This document shows, piece after piece, positions 6,294-13,159 of a stretch of 23,208 nucleotides of DNA (positions are counted from its first letter, which is position 1; every line of letters begins with the position of its first letter). Below the pieces are notes generated by a model. That model was not told the origin of the DNA. It ran no database searches and saw only the letters and a program-made list of their open reading frames with translations. This DNA is from a virus, in the IMG/VR virus record IMGVR_UViG_3300021181_000041, positions 1 to 23,208 of that record. One strand, given 5' to 3'. The translations under genes and the position numbers were made by a program.

Positions 6294-6632
6294 ATGAGTG
6301 CATTTAATGAGTTTGTTGAGAGCTTTAAAGGTGGTCATCTTAATGCTCAGATGACGGCGAAGATGTGTGAGCTTGTCGATTCTGTGGGCAAATTTCAGCA
6401 AAAAGGCAAGCTTACGCTTGATATCGAGCTTACGCCGAAGGCTGACGGCGAAATGCTTACCAAGGTGAAATACACGCTGAAGGCTCCGCGGCGCGATACG
6501 ATCGAATCGATTATGTTCACCACTCCGGAAAACAGCCTAGTGGATAGCAACCCGAAGCAGCCGGAGTTGTTTGAAGCTCCGGTGAGAGCACCGAAAGATA
6601 CCCATAGGGTCGTCAAACAGCTTTCCGCATAA
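6294..6632 (+). CDS. Small phage early protein, unknown
   Basis: 112 residues with an excellent ribosome site (GAGGAGAAA). Residues about 35-65 read as a beta hairpin (GKLTLDIELTPKADGEMLTKVKYTLKA). The rest is helical or disordered with an acidic centre. It is followed 11 bases later by the DUF2303 gene and is probably its partner. No family is recognised. Confidence 0.8.
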   Translation: MSAFNEFVESFKGGHLNAQMTAKMCELVDSVGKFQQKGKLTLDIELTPKADGEMLTKVKYTLKAPRRDTIESIMFTTPENSLVDSNPKQPELFEAPVRAPKDTHRVVKQLSA

Positions 6633-6643
6633 GGAATAAGCCG

Positions 6644-7468
6644 ATGTCTGAAAACAATGTCATCGAAACTTTTCTGCAAAACGGCGGTGCCGCCCTTCAG
6701 AAAGTTTCCGATGTTGCTGCGCCCGCCATCGTCATCGGTGCGAGCCAGAAAGTCGAGAATCTTGAGAAGCTCCTCGCCGCACCGTTGCGTATCAATGAAA
6801 CGCGTCGGTTTGATGATCTGCGCGGGTTTGTCGAGTACGCAAACACCTATAAGCAGGATGGAAGTTCTGCCTTCGCCAGCCGTGAGCGCATTCAGGTGGT
6901 CTTTGACTACCATGGGCCTGCTTCGCCGCACTGGTGTTCCCATGCGATTGAGTTTTTCTACAAACGCAGCACCCGCTGGCAGCTTTGGGAAAAGCACAAC
7001 AATGTGTGGATGTCTCAAGAAGACTTCGCGGACTTCCTAGATTCTGGTTTGGAGGAAATCACTTACCCGGTGCAGGCTGACGTATTGGAACTGGTGAAAA
7101 ATTTCCGCTCCACTGTGAATGCAGAGGCGCACAGCCAGATCGGTCCGGACGGCACGCACTTTTCCTATCAACAGACTGTGCGGGGAAGCGCGAAGAAAAC
7201 GGATATCACGATACCGGAATTTCTCACTATCCGCGTGTCTCCGTTCAATGGCCTTGAAGTGCTTAACGCCCTTCTCAAGGACGAGATGGAGAAAATCCCC
7301 ACGTATGCCTTCCGGGCAAAATTCAGTTTCCGTATGCAGAAGGACGAAGCGAAACCTGATTTCAAGCTGCAGCTTCTGAATTTCGATCAGGCTATTGACG
7401 AAACGTTGGAGTCGGTACGGACGGCTATTAAGGCGCTTACCGGTATCCAGACCTACATCGGCGGCTAG
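6644..7468 (+). CDS. DUF2303 (YfdQ-like) phage protein
   Basis: 274 residues, near the usual length of the family. It begins with a helical segment (NVIETFLQNGGAALQ). A beta-rich body follows, with WCSHAIEFFYKRSTRWQLWEKHNNVWMSQEDFADFLDSGL, the region I associate with DUF2303 (E. coli prophage YfdQ). The C-terminal half (ITIPEFLTIRVSPFNGL ... AFRAKFSFRMQKD) is beta-rich too. It occurs in early or recombination regions of many phages; the biochemical role is unknown. It is cotranscribed with the 112-residue protein upstream. Confidence 0.8.
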   Translation: MSENNVIETFLQNGGAALQKVSDVAAPAIVIGASQKVENLEKLLAAPLRINETRRFDDLRGFVEYANTYKQDGSSAFASRERIQVVFDYHGPASPHWCSHAIEFFYKRSTRWQLWEKHNNVWMSQEDFADFLDSGLEEITYPVQADVLELVKNFRSTVNAEAHSQIGPDGTHFSYQQTVRGSAKKTDITIPEFLTIRVSPFNGLEVLNALLKDEMEKIPTYAFRAKFSFRMQKDEAKPDFKLQLLNFDQAIDETLESVRTAIKALTGIQTYIGG

Positions 7469-7498
7469 ATAGTCTGACCATGCCGTGACTTTCTCCAA

Positions 7499-7513
7499 CA
7501 TGGAGTGTCCATG
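7499..7513. repeat. Short perfect inverted repeat before the next start
   Basis: CATGGA-GTG-TCCATG (7499-7513). The core resembles a shortened copy of the repressor palindrome and lies 36 bases before the probable start at 7550. It may be chance or a weak hairpin. Confidence 0.3.
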
Positions 7514-7549
7514 AGGCGTTCAAAATACAACAAATTAATGAGGTTCCTT

Positions 7550-7813
7550 ATGAGTTTAGAAGCAAAAGTTAATTTACTGCTTTCCGGTCAGGCCGCCCTG
7601 GCTACCAGCATCGGTGCCGTATTGACTGCCGTGCAGAATGCGCCCGGCGTGAATACAGCCGCCATCACGACGGCGCTTGCGCAGCTTGAGACGCAGGTCG
7701 CTGCGATCCAGACGACTATCGGTTCCGACAGCTCCGCCAGCGGAAGTTCGGCCGCAGGTGCATCGAGTGCGCCTGCCGGTACTGCTGCTGCGACTACCGC
7801 GCAGGGGGCTTGA
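7550..7813 (+). CDS. Small Ala/Ser/Thr-rich helical protein
   Basis: 87 residues from the ATG at 7550 (GAGG 6 bases upstream). Earlier in-frame starts at 7505 and 7511 are possible but sit on a hairpin. Residues 1-60 form one amphipathic helix with heptad leucine/valine/alanine spacing (AKVNLLLSGQAALATSIGAV, ALAQLETQVAAIQTTIG), probably a coiled-coil oligomer. The last 30 residues are a low-complexity Ser/Ala/Gly tail. No family is recognised. It is followed 13 bases later by a tRNA gene. Confidence 0.7.
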   Translation: MSLEAKVNLLLSGQAALATSIGAVLTAVQNAPGVNTAAITTALAQLETQVAAIQTTIGSDSSASGSSAAGASSAPAGTAAATTAQGA

Positions 7814-7826
7814 GGAGTGCCGATAC

Positions 7827-7916
7827 GGAGGGGTGGCCGAGTGGCTGAAGGCGGCAGTCCTGAAAACTGATGTGGGTGCAAGCTCACCGTGGGTTCGAAT
7901 CCTACCCCCTCCGCCA
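7827..7916 (+). tRNA. tRNA-Ser (anticodon UGA), C33 variant
   Basis: 90 bases with encoded CCA (7914-7916). The acceptor stem GGAGGGG (7827-7833) pairs perfectly with CCCCTCC (7906-7912). The T arm is GTGGG-TTCGAAT-CCTAC (7889-7905), and a long variable arm of the serine class is present. The anticodon stem GCAGT/ACTGA flanks the loop CCTGAAA (7859-7865), giving anticodon TGA at 7861-7863, which reads UCA/UCN serine codons. Position 33 (base 7860) is C instead of the near-universal U, and the outer pair 27-43 is G-A. It lies inside a phage operon, so it is phage-borne rather than an integration target. Confidence 0.9.
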
Positions 7917-8038
7917 AACGTGCCTACACAAGGCCCATCAGAGGCCGATTCGCCAGACAAGAACAAGAGCCGTGATGACGGCATAGGGAAAACAGGCGGC
8001 CTTGCCAGAGGCCGTCAAGACAGGGGAGTGCCGGGGGA

Positions 8039-8401
8039 GTGTCATCGCCGCTTGGATATGGGCGTTCTCGCATAAAGCTTCCGAAAGCCTTGAGTAAGGG
8101 GGAGGAGACCTTCGCCTTGCATATGAAGGCCCGCGGCCTGAATCCTGTGCGCGAGTTCATGTTCGCACCTAGCCGAAAATATCGTGCGGATTTCGCATTC
8201 CCGGAGAAAAAGATCCTCATTGAAATTGAGGGCGGCACGCATATGCGCGGACGACACAATCGCGCGTCGGGCTACGAGGAAGACTGCATCAAACAAAATC
8301 TCGCGGCGGAGTTAGGCTACTTCGTTTTGCGCTTCACAACAGCGATGGTCATGTCCGGCATCGCAGAGCGGCAGGTGGCCGTAGTTCTGGGGGTGGCATG
8401 A
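8039..8401 (+). CDS. DUF559/Vsr-like PD-(D/E)xK nuclease
   Basis: 120 residues if the GTG at 8039 is used. The conserved part begins near SKGEETFALHMKARGL, so a TTG at 8090 would also keep the domain. The core reads EFMFAPSRKYRADFAFPEKKILIEIEGGTHMRGRHNRASGYEEDCIKQNLAAELGYFVLRFT: Asp in RADF and Glu in IEIEGG are the metal-binding pair of this restriction-endonuclease fold. A final helix carries the pattern that ends in FVLRFT. Such proteins are common next to phage replication genes and may resolve or nick DNA. The start is uncertain, with no clean ribosome site for the GTG. Confidence 0.85.
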   Translation: MSSPLGYGRSRIKLPKALSKGEETFALHMKARGLNPVREFMFAPSRKYRADFAFPEKKILIEIEGGTHMRGRHNRASGYEEDCIKQNLAAELGYFVLRFTTAMVMSGIAERQVAVVLGVA

Positions 8402-8628
8402 TGCTGGTTCTCTTCCTCCTCCTCCTTTTGCCTTCTTTGCTTCTGGGCGCGTTTTTCTGCCTTGTATACCACTCTGTCGAACGCAAGCAGGAAGAATCAG
8501 TGTCGGAGATTGCGACTCGCTTTTATGTGCGTGGCTACATCGCTGCCATAAACGAACTTGGCGAAGGTGATGACGCGGCTCGCAAGCTCGAAATCCTCGG
8601 TGGGACTGACACTGAGAGGGCTTCATGA
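8398..8628 (+). CDS. Small single-pass membrane protein
   Basis: 76 residues. Residues 2-24 are a very hydrophobic helix (MLVLFLLLLLPSLLLGAFFC). An acidic, helical, probably cytoplasmic or periplasmic tail follows. ATGA overlap with the nuclease upstream and the next gene downstream. No family recognised. Confidence 0.7.
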   Translation: MMLVLFLLLLLPSLLLGAFFCLVYHSVERKQEESVSEIATRFYVRGYIAAINELGEGDDAARKLEILGGTDTERAS

Positions 8629-8837
8629 CCATGCAAACCCACTACTCTTGCGGACGGTGTGGAAGCTCAAGTGGTTGCATGTGTCACACTCTATCGCCCT
8701 TGCCTTTGGGACAACCAGTACAAGGCTGGCAGTGTCCGTTATGCAGGACAATCTACAGCCCCAGCATAATCTCCTGTCCTACATGCAGGCCCCTTTTCGG
8801 CGGTGCTCTCGCGAAGGCAGAAAGCGGGGGATCATGA
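8625..8837 (+). CDS. Eight-cysteine zinc-ribbon protein
   Basis: 70 residues with cysteines at 9, 12, 18, 20, 37, 40, 51 and 54. The pairs CGRC, CMC, CPLC and CPTC are enough for two zinc sites. The GWQCPLCRTIYSPSIISCPTC end is a treble-clef-like pattern seen in small phage proteins of unknown role. It overlaps both neighbours by 4 bases. Confidence 0.75.
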   Translation: MTMQTHYSCGRCGSSSGCMCHTLSPLPLGQPVQGWQCPLCRTIYSPSIISCPTCRPLFGGALAKAESGGS

Positions 8838-9061
8838 TGCAGCTTGTCTCACAGCGTAAAGAGATCGAACGTCCCTCTGACTTCGCGCTTGCGTGTCGGC
8901 TGCTGAGGGATGTTCTCCGCCAGGACAGAGACTGCAACTACCTCTGGACCAATGGGCGGTGGCAGCCTGCATCACTCGACGACATCATGAGGCGGGCCAA
9001 TAGCCACCTGAAGAGCGTCGGCCGTGAACAATTCAAGGGGAAGGCAGCATGGATAGTCTGA
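8834..9061 (+). CDS. Small phage protein, unknown
   Basis: 75 residues from the ATG at 8834, which overlaps the previous stop as ATGA and has GGGGGA upstream. The same frame is open further upstream but only shadows the zinc-ribbon gene. Mixed helical sequence (ALACRLLRDVLRQDRDCNYLW ... SLDDIMRRANSHLKSVG); no family recognised. Confidence 0.65.
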   Translation: MMQLVSQRKEIERPSDFALACRLLRDVLRQDRDCNYLWTNGRWQPASLDDIMRRANSHLKSVGREQFKGKAAWIV

Positions 9062-9270
9062 CCGAAGATGGCACCACAGGCGTGCTCTCTCGCCAGTTCG
9101 TGAAGGTACTTCGGGAGCTGCTCCTGCCTGTCAGGAAACGGCTATCAAACCATGAAGAGCATATCAAGTATCTTCTGGCGCGCGACAAGGAACTGAAGCG
9201 CGAACGGGAGGCGGACAAGGCCGAGATCAAGCGACTGAGCCAAGTTCTTCAGAAGGAGGATGCGGAATGA
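9049..9270 (+). CDS. Small coiled-coil protein
   Basis: 73 residues, overlapping the previous gene by 13 bases, with GGGGAAGG before the ATG. Residues 17-70 form a charged continuous helix (KVLRELLLPVRKRLSNHEEHIKYL ... REREADKAEIKRLSQVLQKE), a clear coiled coil. It may bridge partners in the replication region; no family recognised. Confidence 0.7.
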   Translation: MDSLTEDGTTGVLSRQFVKVLRELLLPVRKRLSNHEEHIKYLLARDKELKREREADKAEIKRLSQVLQKEDAE

Positions 9271-9545
9271 AGCGTCCTCGTTTCGCAGCGCGCGGCCATT
9301 TGACGGTATTTCCTGAGTTTGCCGGCACTCGGGAAGAGGCTATCGCGCAAGGCCGCACCTATTACAAGCGCCATCAGAGGTGCGAGCACTGCGGAACGAG
9401 CCTGGTCTGGGTGACGACGGACAACTGCATGGGCTGCACGAACTTTGCCGGGGCGCCTTACCCAAGGAGAGACAGGAACAACGAATTCGTGCCTCCGCCT
9501 ACGCCCAAAACGATGCATTTCGAGGATATGGAGGTAGCGGACTGA
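9267..9545 (+). CDS. Zinc-ribbon phage protein
   Basis: 92 residues. C39/C42 (RCEHCG) and C54/C57 (NCMGC) form a four-cysteine zinc site. The N-terminal half (TREEAIAQGRTYYKRHQ) is helical, and the tail is Pro-rich then acidic. ATGA overlap with the coiled-coil gene. Such proteins are widespread in phage early operons with no assigned role. Confidence 0.75.
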   Translation: MKRPRFAARGHLTVFPEFAGTREEAIAQGRTYYKRHQRCEHCGTSLVWVTTDNCMGCTNFAGAPYPRRDRNNEFVPPPTPKTMHFEDMEVAD

Positions 9546-9832
9546 TGAGCTGGGACTTGCGTTCATCAACGGGACAATGTCTGCAGCCTTGGTATCGGGC
9601 TCATCTGTTTGTGAAGCAGGGTGCACCCGGCGTCATTGCGGCGGAGCGCGCGCGGATAAGGACGCTGGACTGGAAACCTCCGGCGAAGATCGGGCTGACG
9701 GCCTGCATGCTGTGCGTGACGCGCCCAATTGAGCGGGTTGGGAATCAGGCGATGCTGCGGAATCTGGGTCTTGCCACCCTTGCGGACATGGCGAATCACA
9801 AACTGGCTCAGCAGTTGGAGGCCATCCCATGA
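9545..9832 (+). CDS. Small phage protein with a CxxC
   Basis: 95 residues from the ATG at 9545, which shares one base with the previous stop (TGATG). One CMLC pair (C54, C57) lies mid-protein and the C-terminus is helical. The frame is open upstream only as a shadow. No family recognised. Confidence 0.65.
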   Translation: MSWDLRSSTGQCLQPWYRAHLFVKQGAPGVIAAERARIRTLDWKPPAKIGLTACMLCVTRPIERVGNQAMLRNLGLATLADMANHKLAQQLEAIP

Positions 9833-10131
9833 GCTATCTCACGATTGATCCAAAGTACCTCGCGCTGACGCTGGCTTCGTTGATGTTCTTCGGGGCATGG
9901 GTGTTCTTCTGGCTCGGGTGTGTAGAGACGCGGATGAGTTACGAGAGAGGGGAGCGTGTCGGCAAGGAGTCTGGTGCCGCCAAAGGCCGGACCATCGGCG
10001 ATATGCAGGAGTATGCCCGCGGCTGCCGGTACGGCCTGGAAACCGGGCGCAGGGAAGGATACGAGCAAGGCAAGCGGGATGCGCTCCCCTTCAGGGCAAG
10101 CAACGGCCAATTCATCGGGAGAGCCGGATGA
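9829..10131 (+). CDS. Single-pass membrane protein
   Basis: 100 residues. A membrane helix at about 10-31 (LALTLASLMFFGAWVFFWLG) is followed by a Gly/Arg/Tyr-rich tail with loose repeats of the type YERGERVGKESG and YGLETGRREGYEQGKRDA. ATGA overlap at both ends. Unknown role. Confidence 0.7.
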   Translation: MSYLTIDPKYLALTLASLMFFGAWVFFWLGCVETRMSYERGERVGKESGAAKGRTIGDMQEYARGCRYGLETGRREGYEQGKRDALPFRASNGQFIGRAG

Positions 10132-10361
10132 GGGCACAGCTAATTTCCATAAGCGCCGTGTCCCGCGACGCTCACCGCGAATGGTCAGCGGAGCTAATCC
10201 AGCAGGGTTTCGATATGGCGCTGGCGGTAGTGCATAACCTCAACGCCTCAAGCGTGGCGGAATCGAAGGTTGCGATAGAGAACTGGACGGCGAGTGAAAG
10301 GCTGACTCCGGCGATGCGCGTGTCGCTCTATCAATTTTACGGATGGGAGCAGTCGAAATGA
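10128..10361 (+). CDS. Small helical phage protein
   Basis: 77 residues from the ATG at 10128, overlapping the previous stop as ATGA. Mostly helical (DAHREWSAELIQQGFDMALAV ... VAIENWTASERLTPAMRVSLYQF). No family recognised. Confidence 0.65.
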   Translation: MRAQLISISAVSRDAHREWSAELIQQGFDMALAVVHNLNASSVAESKVAIENWTASERLTPAMRVSLYQFYGWEQSK

Positions 10362-10492
10362 AGAAAGCACGAAAGAACGAATTTACGGAAGGTCATGGCG
10401 GCGGTAGCTCCGTTTGCATGCTTTGTACTCCCTGCGAAGCGTGCGCCATGGCCGATATCAATCAAGCGGGGATACAGGGAAGATTTCAATGA
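10358..10492 (+). CDS. 44-residue CxxCxxCxxC mini-protein
   Basis: ATG at 10358 overlaps the previous stop (ATGA), and its own TGA overlaps the next start (ATGA at 10489). Residues 20-29 read CMLCTPCEAC: four cysteines at exact three-residue spacing, as in ferredoxin-like iron-sulfur loops or a tight zinc knot. A basic N-terminus (MKKARK) and a Gly/Ser linker come first. It is too short for most gene callers. The double overlap in an unbroken chain argues that it is real. It sits directly before the replication initiator. Confidence 0.65.
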   Translation: MKKARKNEFTEGHGGGSSVCMLCTPCEACAMADINQAGIQGRFQ

Positions 10493-11337
10493 GCAACGAT
10501 TGGCTTCGGCTATGGCATGACATGCCAAACGACCCAAAATGGCGCACCATTGCGCGTGTTTCTGGAAAACCAATACCGGCAGTTATGGCTGTGTACCTCC
10601 ATATGCTGGTCTGCGGATCGAACGCGCGCGAACGCGGACGAACTCATGGTTGGTGTGATGAAGACGTAGCGACCGCACTAGACCTCAGCACAGACGATGT
10701 GATCGCAATACGCGATGCGATGCAGGGCAGAGTGCTCGAAAGTGACTATTTGAAGGGATGGGATAAGCGGCAGCCCAAGCGTGAGGATGGCGGAGCAGAG
10801 AGAGCTAAGGCGTGGAGAGATAAGAAAAAAGATGATGAAGAGCGCAAGCGAACGCAAGTGAACGCAGAAAAACGCCCAGATACAGATACAGAAGAAGATA
10901 CAGAGAAGAAAGATCCTGTTGTTGATGCTGCACGCGTCACAACCATTTTTGGATGGCTCGAAAAGTATTTCAACTCACCCTCGCCGCTGTTTACGGCGCC
11001 TGTGGCCGCTTGGCTTTCGTGGGGAGCAGACTTTGAACTCGATATCAAGTCTGTAGCGGAGCGATGGCGCAAGGCGAACCCGAAGAAAGTGATTCGCTCC
11101 CTTGAATGGCTCGATGACGATGTTGCTGCCTCAATTCGCAAGCGCACAAAACCCATGCCTGAGCAGGAAACCACACCGAAAGGAGATTCGTATGGAAATC
11201 GAGATCAGAAATCCAAGCCAAACAGCGTCGATAAGCGGCTTGCCGCCCTCTATCGAGCGGGAACTGGACCTGGCGGCGAGCAGCCAGTGGAACCTGAACC
11301 AGGCAGTGGAGCGCTTCTCCTGCAATCAGCAGGCTAG
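10489..11337 (+). CDS. Phage replication initiator-like protein
   Basis: 282 residues from the ATG at 10489 (ATGA overlap). Residues 1-80 (NDWLRLWHDMPNDPKWRTIARVSGKPIPAVMAVYLHML ... WCDEDVATALDLSTDDVIAIRDAM) read as a winged-helix domain of the type opening phage replication proteins. A charged, Lys/Glu/Asp-rich linker (about 95-140) follows. The C-terminal domain (about 150-230, TIFGWLEKYFNSPSPLF ... KVIRSLEWLDDD) is helical. Lambda O and DnaT-like initiators share this two-domain plan. Its last 48 residues overlap the start of the next gene in another frame and look disordered. A replication origin may lie within the gene, as in lambda O, but I saw no clear iterons. Confidence 0.75.
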   Translation: MSNDWLRLWHDMPNDPKWRTIARVSGKPIPAVMAVYLHMLVCGSNARERGRTHGWCDEDVATALDLSTDDVIAIRDAMQGRVLESDYLKGWDKRQPKREDGGAERAKAWRDKKKDDEERKRTQVNAEKRPDTDTEEDTEKKDPVVDAARVTTIFGWLEKYFNSPSPLFTAPVAAWLSWGADFELDIKSVAERWRKANPKKVIRSLEWLDDDVAASIRKRTKPMPEQETTPKGDSYGNRDQKSKPNSVDKRLAALYRAGTGPGGEQPVEPEPGSGALLLQSAG

Positions 11338-11851
11338 GGAAGCACTCAGCGCGGAGGCGGCGCGTTGCGCTGATCTCCTGAAGCCCTCTCGGAGGGACGA
11401 GGTCATGGCTTTGCTCGGCAAGCTGATACTCCACTTCCCCCAGACGAACATGGGGGACAACCAGCTCCTGGTTCTGTTCGAGGATTATCTCAACGATCTG
11501 AAAGAATTTCCGGCCTTCGCAATAGCTGAAGCTTGCAAGGAATATCGGCTCAGTCCCGAAAACCGGTTTTTCCCTTCGGTCGGCTGGCTCGTGTCGCGGT
11601 CGAAGGATGCCACCTACCCGCTCAGGCACAAGCTGGGAACCATACAGAAAATCTTGAGAGCTGAGCCACCGAAGATCAAAAAGTCGGTCACGGCTGAGCA
11701 GTGGGCTGAGCTTCGCCAAAACCTTGGCGCATCATTAAGCGGTGAAATCAAGGAGCGGAAGCTGGAGGCCACTGTCGAAGCAATGCGAGAGTCCGGCGCT
11801 CCCCAAGGGAATATTGAAGCGTTCCTCAAGGCTGAAGGAGTGGCAGAATGA
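11192..11851 (+). CDS. Helicase-loader-like phage replication protein
   Basis: 219 residues from the ATG at 11192, with AAAGGAGA 6 bases upstream. This site lies inside the previous gene, so the two overlap by 146 bases. The core NMGDNQLLVLFEDYLNDLKEFPAFAIAEACKEYRLSPENRFFPSVGWLVSRSKD has the pattern of phage P-like or loader proteins that sit after the initiator and recruit the host replicative helicase. A helical C-terminal tail follows. The assignment rests on pattern and position; a late ATG start would remove the long overlap but has no comparable ribosome site. Confidence 0.65.
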   Translation: MEIEIRNPSQTASISGLPPSIERELDLAASSQWNLNQAVERFSCNQQAREALSAEAARCADLLKPSRRDEVMALLGKLILHFPQTNMGDNQLLVLFEDYLNDLKEFPAFAIAEACKEYRLSPENRFFPSVGWLVSRSKDATYPLRHKLGTIQKILRAEPPKIKKSVTAEQWAELRQNLGASLSGEIKERKLEATVEAMRESGAPQGNIEAFLKAEGVAE

Positions 11852-12015
11852 AAGCCCCACTCACACTCCTGCTCCTCCTTCTGGCCACTCCAGCTCTCGC
11901 CGATGACGGTGGAATAGTGGGCGCAATCGTAGGTGCCCTGGCTTACGGAATGTCGAACAACAATCAGGGTGACCCTGGTTACAGCGGCGCAAGCAACGAT
12001 GACAACGATGACTGA
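11848..12015 (+). CDS. 55-residue secreted peptide
   Basis: ATG at 11848 overlaps the previous stop (ATGA). A near-ideal signal peptide (MKAPLTLLLLLLATPALA) is followed by a mature part of about 37 residues: a Gly-rich hydrophobic stretch (GGIVGAIVGALAYGMS) and an Asn/Asp/Gly tail. The glycine-zipper look suggests membrane insertion after export. No family recognised. Confidence 0.6.
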   Translation: MKAPLTLLLLLLATPALADDGGIVGAIVGALAYGMSNNNQGDPGYSGASNDDNDD

Positions 12016-12127
12016 AGCCCAGCCCGCAGGTGGCGTTGAAATAACGGCGGGCGGCGCCGGCGGCAGGCGTTTTGTGTATTTTCCCCCTGCCGTGACGGCG
12101 CATTCGTGGAGGGCGAATGGCCGATAA
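11999..12127 (+). CDS. Possible 42-residue peptide
   Basis: ATG at 11999 (or 12008) overlaps the previous gene and ends at 12127, overlapping the next start by 11 bases. Gly/Ala-rich with an aromatic RRFVYFPP segment. It would fill a gap in the chain of overlapped genes, but no ribosome site is visible, so coding is uncertain. Confidence 0.35.
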   Translation: MTTMTEAQPAGGVEITAGGAGGRRFVYFPPAVTAHSWRANGR

Positions 12128-12509
12128 GGAATACCGCGCCTGGGTTCAGACGTTGCCAAGCTGCCTGTCCGGGAAGTTCTCTGAGTGGCTGTCCGACCTG
12201 GGTGAGTGGCGGAATCCCGCATGCCATGTCCGGCGCGCTGCGACCTTCGGTACTGGATTCAGGGATGTGCCGTTCACGTCCATACCCCTCACACATGAAG
12301 AGCACGCCTACCAACATCAGTATGGCGAGCTGGCCTGCCTCGCAAAATACACCCACGACCCACAGCTGAAATGCACACTCCTGAATGCCTCTCCCGTAGA
12401 GGCCGAGCGTATAGCCAAAGAGTGGTTCGATTCGCAGGTCATCAAATACCGCGAAATGTGGCGCAAACGGGCAGGAAATGAGGAAGCGCTTGAGCATGGT
12501 AAGCCATAG
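12117..12509 (+). CDS. Degenerate HNH / DUF968 (Ref-like) phage protein, tentative
   Basis: 130 residues with GGAGG just upstream. The segment NPACHVRRAATFGTG ... PLTHEEHAYQHQYGE has the layout of the HNH-type region of DUF968/Ref-like recombination nucleases (Cys-His-x-Arg, Gly-rich turn, then PL and spaced His). The usual second Cys pair is not evident. The C-terminus is helical (ERIAKEWFDSQVIKYREMWRKRAG). In other phages such proteins follow the replication genes, as here. Nuclease activity cannot be claimed. Confidence 0.5.
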   Translation: MADKEYRAWVQTLPSCLSGKFSEWLSDLGEWRNPACHVRRAATFGTGFRDVPFTSIPLTHEEHAYQHQYGELACLAKYTHDPQLKCTLLNASPVEAERIAKEWFDSQVIKYREMWRKRAGNEEALEHGKP

Positions 12510-12521
12510 TTAAAGCAATGG

Positions 12522-13127
12522 ATGAAGGAACCACACAAGGCAACAGGGTCATCAATGAACAACAAAACGGGGGATAAGGGCATGCAGACAGAGGCGGTCA
12601 CGGAAAATATCACGGATATGTCGGCGGTTCTGAGTCTCAAGCAGGTCCACAACTACACTGACCAGTTGGTGGAGCGTGGGCATGCCGAGTACAACAATCA
12701 GCGCATTCTCGTGCGTAGCAAACATCCGCTGGACCAGTGCTTACGCCGCGGCATCATCGAAGATGCCCACTATGACACCGGAAAGGCCTTCGTCACTCTG
12801 CGTGACTGTGCATTTTCAAGGACGCATGGCCGCATTTACAACGATACGGGCGAGGGTGACGGCTCAGTAGACGCCGCAACCTTGTACACAAATACGTGGA
12901 GAAAATTGACGAAAAAGCAATGGGCCCTTATCAGCTTGGTGTGCTTCGCCCAGCAAAAGCCGACCGGTGATTACTTCTCAGAAGCGGATTACGCATACCT
13001 TTATGGCATCGGCCCGAACATTCAAAGCGCATTCGAGGCATTAGGCAAAGCGATTGTCGATTCGAGGAAAGAAATAAAGGCCCGGATAGAAGACGCCGAG
13101 CGAAATAATCTTGATGGCCACGGTTGA
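12522..13127 (+). CDS. Possible phage regulator (DUF6456-like pattern)
   Basis: 201 residues if the first ATG is used. ATGs at 12555 (AGGG upstream) and 12582 (GGGGGAT upstream) have better ribosome sites, and the first 20 residues look disordered. The centre VRSKHPLDQCLRRGIIEDAHYDTGKAF and the later TKKQWALISLVCF ... SEADYAYLYGIGPNIQSAFEALGKAI recall the DUF6456 plan, a helical domain of alphaproteobacterial and phage regulators. Its place at the end of the early operon, upstream of the head genes, would suit a late-gene activator. This is tentative. Confidence 0.6.
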   Translation: MKEPHKATGSSMNNKTGDKGMQTEAVTENITDMSAVLSLKQVHNYTDQLVERGHAEYNNQRILVRSKHPLDQCLRRGIIEDAHYDTGKAFVTLRDCAFSRTHGRIYNDTGEGDGSVDAATLYTNTWRKLTKKQWALISLVCFAQQKPTGDYFSEADYAYLYGIGPNIQSAFEALGKAIVDSRKEIKARIEDAERNNLDGHG

Positions 13128-13159
13128 GCAGGGGGTGATAATGTTCCGTTGGCTTCCTA

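Noticed and set aside
7827-7916. tRNA as a prophage attachment site
   Set aside because: Phage genes continue in the same operon on both sides and no integrase is adjacent, so it is a carried tRNA.
7574-7984. Long minus-strand frames across the tRNA and the small Ala-rich gene
   Set aside because: They read through a tRNA antisense and a low-complexity plus-strand gene; no ribosome site and no protein-like pattern.
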